NCBI GenBank assembly: GCA_026874595.1
Contig: CM049322.1
Span: 58,621,886 to 58,685,885, forward strand
Direction: 5' to 3'
Origin: Sipunculus nudus
Taxonomy: Eukaryota > Annelida > Sipuncula > Golfingiida > Sipunculidae
DNA length: 64,000 nucleotides
Shown: positions 26,992-37,088 of the stretch, piece by piece
Position numbering within the stretch: the first letter of the stretch is position 1
Layout of the letters: every line of letters begins with the position of its first letter
Notes under the pieces: generated by a model
What the model was told of the DNA's origin: nothing
Seen by the model: the letters and a program-made list of their open reading frames with translations, nothing else
The model's database searches: none
Position numbers and translations under genes: made by a program

Positions 26992-27508
26992 GAGAGATAT
27001 GTTTATAGAGAGAGAAAGATAGATAGATAAATAAATTAGATATATGAGATAGATAGATAGAAAGATAGTTTAGAATGAAAATATTAAAATGGGATGTATT
27101 ATATTGATTTGCACTATGAACGCCAGGATCCTGACAGTATTAAAAGATTTAATGACTATTCTCGTTAAATTTATTAAATCCACATATGAAATTATCGTCG
27201 TGAAAAGGCATACAAGTATTGGGTTGCCACATTTCAGAGCAAGCATGTCGTGTAACAAAACAGAGTAATAATGGATCAATAATTAACAAAATTGTTTTAT
27301 CAATAATAATTTCTAGGTAACAGTACATGATGTCGCTGTAGAGGCCGGTGACCGCCTAGGTGTGACTGTGGAGGAGGGGAATATTTCGATTGCGTGCGCA
27401 GGCGCAGACGACACCAGCTATATGACGCGAGACTTCGGCGAGAGTGGGGCATTCGCGGAGGAAGTCAAGCCAATGAGATACGCCATGTCAGCAACATTTA
27501 CGGCTTGA
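25873..27508 (+). CDS. Unrecognised ~145-residue protein, paralogue B
   Basis: Plus-strand partner of the gene at 17173-18850. Coding exons are 25873-25879 (ATG ACA G), 26501-26739 and 27317-27508 (stop TGA 27506-27508). Introns are in the same places and phases (1, then 0) as in paralogue A. Shared blocks are KVIILPDEF, KANIIKLQIWRP, FSLVHEQEVDV, GTG and AGDRLGVTVEEG; a single Cys precedes the first block in both. No signal peptide or membrane helix is seen, so a soluble intracellular protein is likely. The frame upstream of this ATG meets a TAA without another ATG, which supports the tiny first coding exon. Its second intron contains a long TA microsatellite. Function is unknown. An ATTAAA at 27566-27571 could serve polyadenylation. 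Confidence 0.78.
26928..26988. repeat. (TA)n microsatellite in intron of paralogue B
   Basis: About 30 TA units, followed by GA and GATA simple repeats to about 27068. Confidence 0.95.
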
Positions 27509-27849
27509 GGAGTGATCGAAAAACTGAAACAGACGTAACCATGCAGATACGTTATCCTCTATGCAATTAAATGAATGAAAGTGCTGAGATGAACTGGGCG
27601 GATAGTTTTGATTTTTATCATGACAGGTAACAAACCCCCGGATCACCGTGACGCAGAGCCGCTGTGTCGCCATGTTAGATTACGAGAATTCAGTGACGTT
27701 ACAGTGATGCGAATATAAGCGGCTGTGTACAAATCTTTACATTGGCGTGTGCAAGGGAATAAGAAAAAATCCATGATACAAAGCATAGAATATGCAGATG
27801 TAGAATCAGGGTGTATCGATATTTTTTAATTAAAATATGTGACTAGGTT
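27509..27849. other. 3' side of paralogue B
   Basis: Probable 3' UTR and flank, with ATTAAA at 27566-27571. Nothing else is recognised. Confidence 0.4.
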
Positions 27850-28960
27850 TTCTTGTTTTTTATACTCTTGTTGTTCGTTCTGATGGTGTTCATTCTCTTG
27901 TTGTTTATTCTCTTGGTGTTTATTCTCTTGTTGATTAGTCTCTTGTTGTTTATTATTTTATTTATTTATTTTCTTGATAATTATTCTCTTGTTAATTATT
28001 CTTCTTTTCTTTTTTCCAACGGTGTTTATTCTTTTGTTGATTATTCTTTTGTTATTTATTCTCTTGTTGTTTATTCTCTTGATAATTTTTCTCTTGATAA
28101 TTATTCTCTTGTTGATATTCTCTAGCTGTTTATTCTTTTGTTGATTATTCTTTTGTTATTTATTCTCTTGTTGTTTATTCTCTTGTTCTTATTCTCTAGC
28201 TGTTTATTCTTTTGTTGATTATTCTTTTGTTATTTATTCTCTTGTTGTTTTTTTCTCTTGATAATTATTCTCTTGTTGTTATTCCTTAGCTGTTTATTCT
28301 TTTGTTGATTATTCTTTTGTTATTTATTCTCTTGTTGTTTATTCTTTTGATAATTATTCTCTTGTTGTTATTTTCAAGCTGTTTATTCTCTTGTTGATTA
28401 TTCTCTTGTTGTTTATTCTCTTGTTGTTTATTCTCTTGGTGAATATTCTCTTGTTGTTTATTCTCTTGGTGTTTATTTTCTTGATAATTATTCTCTTGTT
28501 GGTTATTCTCTTAGCGTTTATTCTCTTGATGATAATTCTCTTGTTGTTGATTCTTTTGTTGGTTATTCTCTTGTTGGTTATTCTCTTGATGTTTTTCTTT
28601 TGTTGGTTATTCTCTTGTTGTTTTTTTCTCTTGTTGTTTATTCTCTTGTTGGTTATTCTCTTGTTAATTATTCTCTTGTTAATTATTCATTGGTTGGTTA
28701 TTCAATTTTGATTATTCCTTTGTTCTTTTTTCTCACGGTGTTTATACTTTCGTTGATTATTCCTTTGATATTTATCTTGTTTATTCTCTTGATAATTCTT
28801 CTCTTGTTGGTCATTCTCTCATTGATTATTATCTTGTTGTTTGTTCTCCTGTTGGTTATTATCTTTTTGATTTTTCTCTTGTTGTTTATTCTCTTGTTGT
28901 TTATTCTCTTTTTGTTTATACTCTTGTTGTTTATTCTCTTGGTGTTAGTTCTCATGTTTG
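27850..28960. repeat. Pyrimidine-rich minisatellite, ~15-bp unit
   Basis: About 1.1 kb of the unit TTATTCTCTTGTTGT with variants (TTGATAA, TTGGTG, TTGTTGGT endings). Larger blocks of several units recur, for example around TCTAGCTGTTTATTC near 28120 and 28195. One strand is nearly purine-free. Long hydrophobic open frames here are translations of the repeat, not genes. Confidence 0.93.
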
Positions 28961-31900
28961 TTTTTAATACCACTAGAGATGTGCCTTTCCCCGCAGCAAA
29001 CATGGTCACAGCTACCTCATTACAGGTATCCTTACAAATATGAGTATGACCTGTCTTGATAAAAAATAGAACTTTTTGGGCCTAACGTCTGTAATCTGTG
29101 CCCTGCTAAATGATGGTCAAATTACTGTCCTCAGTCATTATCAAAAATAATTAGATTACGGAGATGGAACCTGCAAACGGTTATGTGTATACAAAATACG
29201 ACGAATAATGATAATAAAACCTGAATGGGAGGCTTCTAACCTAGGTATGACAACAGGATATACAGTAATTTAATAAACTGATAGGGGCCTGCGTCAAGTC
29301 ATAATATAACACCTATTCAAAAGGCCGGATCAAAACATTTGCTGTGTGATAGTATTTGACTTCATAGACGTCTATGGTCGTGTTTTATTGGCTAAATAAT
29401 GAAGAAAAATGCTGTTACACACAATTTGTGAAGGTTTCCCTGGGAGAACTGAAGTTTGAAGCAGTTTTGGCTACCGCAGTTTCCGTCTCAAGCCGTCATG
29501 ATGGACGGAGAGGCAAACTTCACGAGCTATGCCAGCCTCGTTATTTAAACTGTTACATGAGTATATATGTCAACCCTGAATGTAATATATATTTTTTTTA
29601 TTTCCCAACAGAATAACGTCACTTTTTGTCTCGCTTCGGGAAAATGACGGCACGAAAGGCAGATAAAAAAACTACTGCACATCTACACATACTAGAATTG
29701 AACCGAAACCTATATCTTGTACTGCCATCTAAAGGTGTTCAGTTAATTAAAAGTGGACGTTTGAGTGACTTCTACCCATGACAAAAAATAGTCCTGTATA
29801 GCAATTTTATACGACCCTCAGCTATTAAGGGGCCAGTTACCTCCAAGTTAAACGATCTTTTATTTTGGTGTTACAATAACCCTCAACAAATTCCGTTCAA
29901 TTCTTTTTGCGTAGATTTGCTAACAGACCATCCAACTGACGAACCTTGGGAACGCATTATACGCTCGATACCCGGTAGATGAAATACAAAAAATAGAAAA
30001 TCAGAAGTTCAGGGGGTCCGGACCCCCCCCCCCCTTTATCCACGCTGCTAATTGCAGTAACTGGGTTTCAAACCAATTACTGGGGCCTGGACACCCCTCC
30101 CCCTTTTCCGGAACCAGGGACCCTTCTTAGGTTTTTCCATTTGGTCTTCCTTGGATGGACTCCTCCTTTTCCTAAATCCTGGATCCGCCCCTGAAAATAA
30201 TATAGGTTGCGCCACAACTCTTCTGTATCAGCCAAAGTATTCAAAGGCCGCCAGACAACGGGTGATCGCTATAACACAGATGCCTTACAATCAGCTGATT
30301 AAAATATAATTTTTCCGTTTCCATTAACAAAATTACATCACTGCTAGTCAGTCGAATGTTTTTAAACATTAACAAATCTGCACTGAATTACTAAACACTT
30401 TAAAATGTTTGTTAATTATAAATTAAATGCGCCCTCAGTCCAACAATAATACGCAATTGTCGCCTGCCGATTGCCCGCTTTTAGGTTCATTCAATGTTCT
30501 GCACCAGATCAACTTGCGGTGTGATTGTTGTGACAAGACAGAACACGGCCATGGCGTTTAGGGGTATGTTTGCTGACATTCACGGAGGTCAGATCGTCTT
30601 TTCAGGCTTCTGTTTATTTACGTCAAAGGAGACTCTTTCTCGTACACTACACAGTGTTTGCTCACAGTTGTTTGTGAATCCCTTTGAGTGTTTTGGGAAT
30701 ATTTTGTGTTACACGGCTAGGGGATCATTTTTTATTTAAATCGTCGCTACATGCGGTGGCTCAGCAAATGATTGAGAACATTCAACAAAAAATCCTGTGT
30801 GTAAAAATAGGTTCCTTAAAGAAAAATAGACACACAAACTGAAAACATGGTTCCTTTTTGGATAGTTTACAGTAAATAGCTTATTTAACCACGCTTATGT
30901 AACACCATGCCGTTCATACGAGTACATATTCCGGGATACTCTTTCCTACACAGCACGATGCGTTAACTTTACAGGGACACGAACAGTCGAGGACGTCCGT
31001 ATAAAGTCTGTTGTGTAAAGGACGCAGAGGGGTCCTGTCTATACCTAACATGACAGGAGGACCATCGAGGACACAAACAGGCAGGTAAAGTACAAGTGGA
31101 AACACTCCTTATATTTTATCATATTTTTGTTCCAACCGTATCCGTGTCCGTATCCATGTCCGGACAAATGGAAACACAGCTTTATACTCCACATTATATT
31201 GACAATATAAAATAAGGAGAGCTTCTCATTATTTATATGTTGCAGTTATATTACACAACCTTAATTTGGATTGCATTGTTTCATAACAAGCTCAAACGGA
31301 GCGTTTACGTTCGTATATACCCGTTTCTACATGGTGACTATCTGACGTGGCTTGGGATATCTAGGTCAGCATTCGTCACGCATTTATATGTAAAATCCAT
31401 AAAATGATAACCGAAAATACTTGAACAGACAGGCGGATCTTTTGAAAAGACCACATTTAAACATCTAGCAATCCTCGCTTGCGCTTTGTTAATTGATAAA
31501 GTTTGATGTAGGATCACGTGTTGAGCTAGGAGTAGAGTGGGCCCCGGTAAACCAGTGCCGTGAATGCTGGTAGATGATGCACACACTCCTCACACAGAGA
31601 AGGGTTAAGTAGAAATCGGTACAAGGCTGCCGTTATCGGTATGAAACACGTTTAATTCAGTTTCCCAGATTTTGTATGACTAAAAGGAGGCTCGCGTGCC
31701 GTTGCCCCGGATTCGCTTTCCGCTTATTTGCCGCCACTATATACAGATGACGTAAAATGCATACATTTTGTATAACTCCTTTTACATATATGGCATTTGA
31801 TATTTGCTTTCCTCTTGTGACTGATATGAATTATCCAGCTCATTATACTATTTCAGGTTATACACGTCTTAGAGGAACTCTCGAAGACTTTATCCAGTAT

Positions 31901-32211
31901 TTATGTACCTGTAAATGTGATGTGCGGCTCTAGCGCCGTCCTGTTAGATTAGAAGATTACAGCTATACCAGATGGCCTTCTTGGGAATGGATATGGAACT
32001 AATGTAACCATACACTGTACTTACCTTATATATGTGTGTGCCTTTGTCTGTTATGTGGTAACAGAGAAAAGAGAAAAGAGAATTGAGCTTTAATCAGCAC
32101 CTAAAAAACAGAAAGTTGGTTGAAGACATCACCTATTAAAAGACGGAGGATTATATCATACTACAGTACTAAGTATATATCTGTCTGCTCCTCGGGATAT
32201 TATAACAAAAC
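28961..32211. other. Intergenic before LicD gene 1
   Basis: No recognised exon apart from possible unmapped 5' UTR of the LicD gene. It contains an hAT-like copy at 30003-30193. Open frames near 29374-29616 and 30494-30739 have no family signal or splice support. Confidence 0.4.
30003..30193. mobile_element. hAT-like short element, copy 3
   Basis: Opposite orientation to copy 1. It has a C tract near 30025-30037, a GGGGCCTGGACACCCC segment, CTTCTTAGGTTTTTCCAT, and the terminal sequence AAATCCTGGATCCGCCCCTG ending at 30193. It is non-coding. Confidence 0.65.
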
Positions 32212-33528
32212 ATGGTCGTACTAATTCACAAAAAACTCTATCGCGTTTTTGTGTGTACTACTTCTGTTATTGCATTGTGGGTAATACTCTGTATTAGCCA
32301 CTTTCACTTACCACTTAAGGCCATTCAGAATGCTGAGCGGACACCGGAAGTGTTAAATACTGCCAATCAAAACAATAAACGGAACATTGAGTTCCTACAT
32401 GCAGTCATTCTGAATAGTTTACGAAAGAGGGCAGTGCCAAATCCGGCCTATCAAAATACTACACGTAACAGTGAAGTGCCAAATCCGGCCAATCAAAATA
32501 CTACACGTAACAGTGAAGTGCCAAATCCGGCCAATCAAAATACTACACGTAACAAGCGAGTAGCAAACATCGCCATGCCAAACACTGAGCTGAATATGGA
32601 ATTAACAAAAACGAACCATCAAAATACTGCGCGTAAAAAGGAAATAGAACAAACAGCCATACAAAATACTGCACTGAGCATGAAAGTATCAAATACTGCA
32701 ATTCAAAATTCTGGTCAGAAGCTGGAAATGACTTTCCGAACATGGAAACGGTTTAACAACTGGACGGGCTTGTGGAACACATTGTGGCAAACTGAGCTAC
32801 CACAAGCACTCGAAAGGTTTCACCCAGTAATGAGCGTCAAGCAGTTTGCACTCTCCATGGCTATATTAACCACGTTCGTTACAACACTAGAGGATCATGG
32901 GATACGGTACTTCCTGTACGGCGGGACGCTGATTGGCTCCCTGCGTCACCACTGACCAATCATGTGGGACGATGACATGGACATCGGAGTATTCTGCAGT
33001 GACCTTGGCCAAGTGAAGGCAGTCCTCAAACAGCTCGAGCCAGACTTTATACTTGAGACCACACCAAATCTTGCCATTTGGAAATTTTACTCAAAACATT
33101 CTAAACAATCTGAAAATGTATGGTTCCCATGGAGATGGCCATTTTTAGATATATTTTGTATGCACATTGAAGATGGTTTTATCCACGATGCGACATGGCC
33201 TTATGGTTCATTATATTTTCCAAGTAAATTCATGTTTCCATTGATTAAACGACCCTTTGCTGGATTAGATGTGTATGCACCGCGCTGCTCTCATGAATTT
33301 TTAAGTGTAATGTACAATTATACGGAGTGTGTTTCTAGATACTTTGACCATAAGAATGCTCGTGAAATGCCCAGTACACCGGTGTCGATCAACTGTTCAA
33401 AGGTAGAGCCGTATTATCCAGTCGTAAGAAAGAAAGATAAAAGGAAGTTAATACTAGAATCACTGTGGCTAAACGGACAAATTATACAGGAATTTATGAG
33501 TGAGAAATGTCCTATGTCTGTTGAGTAA
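32212..33528 (+). pseudogene. LicD-family transferase copy 1, interrupted by TGA
   Basis: Single-exon LicD (fukutin/FKRP-like nucleotidyltransferase-fold) gene. Residues about 11-30 form an N-terminal membrane anchor, predicting a type II Golgi/ER protein. A stem follows (about 31-165) made of degenerate 14-residue repeats. The catalytic part starts near KRFNNW and carries YGGTLIGSLRHH and WDDDMD. TGA at 32953-32955 lies between these two motifs, where the intact neighbour has GGA (Gly): one G-to-T change. Downstream of it the same frame runs open for 190 codons to TAA 33526-33528, with DIFCM, KRPFAGLDVYAPRC and N-glycosylation sites kept. The lack of other damage implies a recent loss, a segregating null allele or a sequence error. 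Known family members add phosphorylated alcohols or sugars (ribitol phosphate, phosphocholine) to glycans; the substrate here is unknown. Confidence 0.88.
32437..32556 (+). repeat. 42-bp in-frame repeat in LicD stem
   Basis: Units start at 32437, 32479 and 32521 and are nearly identical, encoding NPANQNTTRNSEVP. Each carries an NTT glycosylation sequon. More degenerate units with QN(T/S) continue to about 32715. Gene 2 lacks this expansion. Confidence 0.92.
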
Positions 33529-33770
33529 TAAAATGAACATATACATAGAAGATCACCGAAACACTTATGTCCTTGCCGTTTCTTCTTTAAGATTCAGTTT
33601 TGACCCTGCAGGCTTTCATGTACGGCCGGCGTAAAACTATAATCTTGCTTGGCAGATAAAATTTAGATAAACCCATCAAAACATCGCCTGTTCCTTTTTA
33701 ATTCATCGCCCGTAAATGGATTGTGTCAACGAAATATCCCTAGATGTAATTGGAATTTCGCAATCTCCGC
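33529..33770. other. 3' side of LicD gene 1
   Basis: AATAAA overlaps the stop codon (33527-33532), unusually early for polyadenylation. Nothing else is recognised. Confidence 0.4.
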
Positions 33771-33771
33771 A

Positions 33772-34260
33772 AGTCCGGACTCGAGTAAATTTTTCGGGGA
33801 CTCGAACTTGGACTCGAGGGACATGTACTTGGACACCGCAGACACAGAGTTAAGGCCTCGAAATATCAGGCCTAGTCCATCTCGAGTCCATTAGAAAAAA
33901 AGAACTATGTTATATACATGTACGAACAACTTAGGGAATGTTAAAAATAATAAGACTAGCATACACCAAGTTTTATCCCTGCATAAGAAGCTAAATGTAT
34001 TCAAACAATCAGGTAAAAAACTTGTGTAAACTTGTGTTAAAATACAATAATCTAATATAATAAATTATATAAACTATAATAATAAATAATCTCAAAATTC
34101 CATTTTGAATTTTTTTTAACTTGGATTTTTTTTCTCGGGACTTGAACTCGAGTACTCAGTTACTCTGACTGGAAGGAGTTGGACTTGGCCTCGAACTTCA
34201 AGGATTCGGACTTGAGTGCCCTGTACTCGGACTTGCACTCGGACTCGGACTCGACTACGT
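33772..34260. repeat. Degenerate GGACTC/GGACTT hexamer repeats
   Basis: Hexamers such as GGACTC, GGACTT, ACTCGA and CTCGAACTT recur at both ends (33775-33885 and 34125-34255), separated by AT-rich sequence. This looks like a short element with simple-repeat ends. Frames through it are repeat translations. Confidence 0.6.
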
Positions 34261-34772
34261 CCATCATTGCAATGATCACTTATCGTTTCCTCAATATGCA
34301 AACAACAATAAGTTATGTTTTACCAGGTATATCAATTATGATTGACGGTGGATTATTGTGCGGTATGTGACAACAATAAAATTAGGGCTCATTATAGGTT
34401 CTTCCCAATTCATCCGAGTTAGATTCGGTTTAATGTACAAGCAAAACGTGAAACCCACATGGAAATAGCTGAGAGCATTATATTGAATTATATATAACAT
34501 TAATTCATTTACTGGATTTGACGTTTTTTTATGCATCACATTCTGTAATGTAAGTTTTGCGTTCACCTTGATGTTGACCTATTTGGACTCAGCTCATGGA
34601 CTATGTGATACTTTCATTAATTTTGATGGAACTGACGATGTACTTATTTTATTTCCACTTCGGTTCTCATTTGTATAAAAACCCGACTTTGTAATTCATT
34701 TGCTTTTTGACATTCTTATGACATACGTCAAACCACATCTTGTCTTATATGCTAACCTAAATATCCTCATAT

Positions 34773-34935
34773 AAATCGCACATACAGACATACTTACGGA
34801 AATACAGAAAATTCCACTGATCCATCAGTCATATAGATCACACATACGGAAACATGTACTTAAATGCGGAAAATTTCACTGACACATCAGTTAATTAAAT
34901 CGCACGTACGGACATGCGTACGAAAATACGGAAAC
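34773..34935. repeat. 62-bp tandem repeat, ~2.6 copies
   Basis: Units start at 34773, 34835 and 34897, sharing ATC(G/A)CAC(A/G)TACGGA, ACGGAAA and TTTCACTGA...CATCAGT. Divergence between copies is moderate. Confidence 0.75.
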
Positions 34936-35349
34936 TGTACATATTTAAACTTTTGGAAGAAACTGTTGCTTTTAAAGATTGGTCACTCACACATCTACGG
35001 CAATATGGAGCCCAGGGTAAAATTTCAGAAATTCGCCCGTATTCCTAAACAGAAAAAAAAACTTTCCTCCAATGAGTCGAAATTACTTGATTTCCCAGGT
35101 GCACAGACAGTAATAAAGGTGAGCACATACAAAACTTATTATTTTACAAACATCCGATTTTGACGGGTGCGGAGGATGGTCACGGTTATTGGAGCAGAAA
35201 AAAATAAAACTGGTTAGTTTTAAGTAACGGATCGAAGAAAACCGAACCGAAAAACAGCCGAACTTATAACCCGTAGACGTTTGATGTATGAACCCTACTT
35301 ATTGACATGACAAAAATTTGGGTTCCTCCACCTATATAGTCCTACTGAT

Positions 35350-35898
35350 AACGCCCAGCGTCTGGTGAGATAGTACCATTGTGGGAAACGAGCACCTGTC
35401 ATATAGGAGAATCAGACTGAGGTAGATCGCAGCACGCCCGACCAGTCTTTAACAACCATCAAGTTAACGACTACACCAGAGGGGTGAGTATAACTCACGT
35501 TTATAAAATAAATCATCAAAAGGCTTGTATTACAGTTTAAGACGAATCCTGTACGTGACGTCATGTAACTGTCGGTCTAATTGGTGACGCATGTGTTCAT
35601 GGCATGTTTGATATCGATGGTTTCTTCTTCTTCCCCGGTCAAGAGTGTACGATATGCCGTGTAGGGATGATTGATTTAAATCTTTTAATAAGTTGTACGT
35701 TATGTTTAATTGTATGCATTTCCTTTTGTTTATATCAATGTAAGAAGAGTAATAACGCTATTTTAAGTATCCTACCTCCTCGAAGGCAATAACTAAACAG
35801 ATATTTTATGTCGGTTTAACGAAAAGATAAGATTCAATTCTGCTAAAGTCACGTACATTTACGTCTTCGGGTTGCTCTGTTTATCGAAATCGACAACC

Positions 35899-35966
<68 letters not shown>

Positions 35967-36012
35967 GCGGAAACGCACACACTTTATAGATTCACTTTCG
36001 TTTAACTTACAG
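35350..36012 (+). other. Candidate 5' UTR exon and intron of LicD gene 2
   Basis: A donor at 35484 (GAGGG|GTGAGTA) and an acceptor ending at 36012 (TTAACTTACAG) would join a leader exon ending at 35483 to the coding exon. The intron contains the TA microsatellite at 35901-35958. The transcription start is not determined. Confidence 0.4.
35901..35958. repeat. (TA)n microsatellite
   Basis: About 28 TA units inside the proposed 5' UTR intron. Confidence 0.95.
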
Positions 36013-36050
36013 CAAGAAGACACAACTGGAACACAGGCTGAACAGACAGT

Positions 36051-36174
36051 TATGAAAAACAGAAATACAAACAAAATACTGTTGAGACAGCCACCATATC
36101 TGCAAGTTTTAATTGCACCTCATCCTACGGCATTAGGGAAAGTGCTCATCGAAAAAAAAAAGATAAAAAGATGA
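36051..36174 (+). promoter_or_regulatory. Upstream ORF ending in ATGA overlap
   Basis: An upstream ATG (36051) opens a frame of about 40 codons. Its TGA (36172-36174) overlaps the main ATG (36171) as ATGA. If the leader is transcribed, it could reduce main-frame initiation. Confidence 0.4.
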
Positions 36175-37088
36175 CCCAACTCTATTATCTTAAAAACTTA
36201 TTTCTGTGCATTTTTGCAGTAGTTTCACTGTGTGTAATTCAATATTATTTTGTTCAGCTTCATCTGGCAGTAACCACTATTCAAAGTGCGGAGCTCAATC
36301 TTAGAGTTGCGCCCACTACCGGGAAAAGGTTCACCAATTGGATGGATTTGTGGGCCACCTTGTTGCAAACCGAGCTACCACAAGCACTCGAAAAGTTTCA
36401 CCCAGTCATGAGCGTTGAGGAGTTTGCACTCTCCATGGATATATTAACCACATTCGCTACAACACTGGAGAATCATGGGATACGGTACTTCCTGTACGGC
36501 GGGACGCTGATTGGCTCTCTGCGTCACCACGGACCAATCATGTGGGACGATGACATTGACCTCGGAGTATTCTGCAGTGATCGTGAACACATAGAAACAG
36601 CCCTGGAACAACTGGAACCAGATTATATGCTTCAAAGCCGAGGAGGTGTCGGTGTTGGGAAATTTTACTCAAAGCATTCTAATCAAGTCAAATGGCCATT
36701 TATAGATATATTCTGTATGGAGAATGAAGGCGATTATATTCATGACGTATCGTGGTCAGCCTATGCCTCATTATCATATCCTAAGAAATTCCTGTTTCCG
36801 TTGACTAAACGACCGTTTGCAGGTTTAGATGTGTACGCTCCGCGCTGTCCTGACGAATTTCTAAGTGTTAAGTACAATTATACGGTCTGCGTGTCTAGTT
36901 ACTTCGACCATAGGAACGGGCGAGGGATACTTGGTCCGACAATGAAAATAAATTGTTCGTACATAGAGCCCTACTATCCACTCACAAGACAAAGGGATGA
37001 TGGGAACGTAAAAGTGGAGTCTCTGTGGATAAACGGGATACTCTTACAGGAATTTACAAGAGAGAAATGTCCCGTGTCTTTGCAGTAG
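36171..37088 (+). CDS. LicD-family transferase copy 2 (intact)
   Basis: Single coding exon, 305 residues. Residues 8-30 are a membrane anchor with a short Lys-containing cytoplasmic end, so a type II Golgi/ER enzyme is expected. The stem is short (about 31-50). The LicD domain follows: YGGTLIGSLRHHG near 109-121, WDDDID at 125-130 (metal/nucleotide-binding acidic cluster), DIFCM at 179-183 and KRPFAGLDVYAPRC at 213-226. N-glycosylation sequons are NYT (236-238) and NCS (261-263). Family knowledge: LicD/fukutin/FKRP proteins transfer phosphorylated alcohols or sugars onto glycans or lipid-linked acceptors; the acceptor here cannot be read from sequence. It is closely related to copy 1, 2.6 kb upstream on the same strand, so this is a tandem duplication. 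The ATG chosen is the first in frame before the anchor. Confidence 0.9.
   Translation: MTQLYYLKNLFLCIFAVVSLCVIQYYFVQLHLAVTTIQSAELNLRVAPTTGKRFTNWMDLWATLLQTELPQALEKFHPVMSVEEFALSMDILTTFATTLENHGIRYFLYGGTLIGSLRHHGPIMWDDDIDLGVFCSDREHIETALEQLEPDYMLQSRGGVGVGKFYSKHSNQVKWPFIDIFCMENEGDYIHDVSWSAYASLSYPKKFLFPLTKRPFAGLDVYAPRCPDEFLSVKYNYTVCVSSYFDHRNGRGILGPTMKINCSYIEPYYPLTRQRDDGNVKVESLWINGILLQEFTREKCPVSLQ

Noticed and set aside
27853-29043. Long Leu/Ile/Phe-rich open frames that look like membrane proteins
   Set aside because: They are direct translations of the 15-bp minisatellite in several frames at once.
32953-32955. TGA in LicD copy 1 as a selenocysteine codon
   Set aside because: The intact paralogue has glycine there, LicD proteins are not selenoproteins, and a one-base nonsense change explains it.
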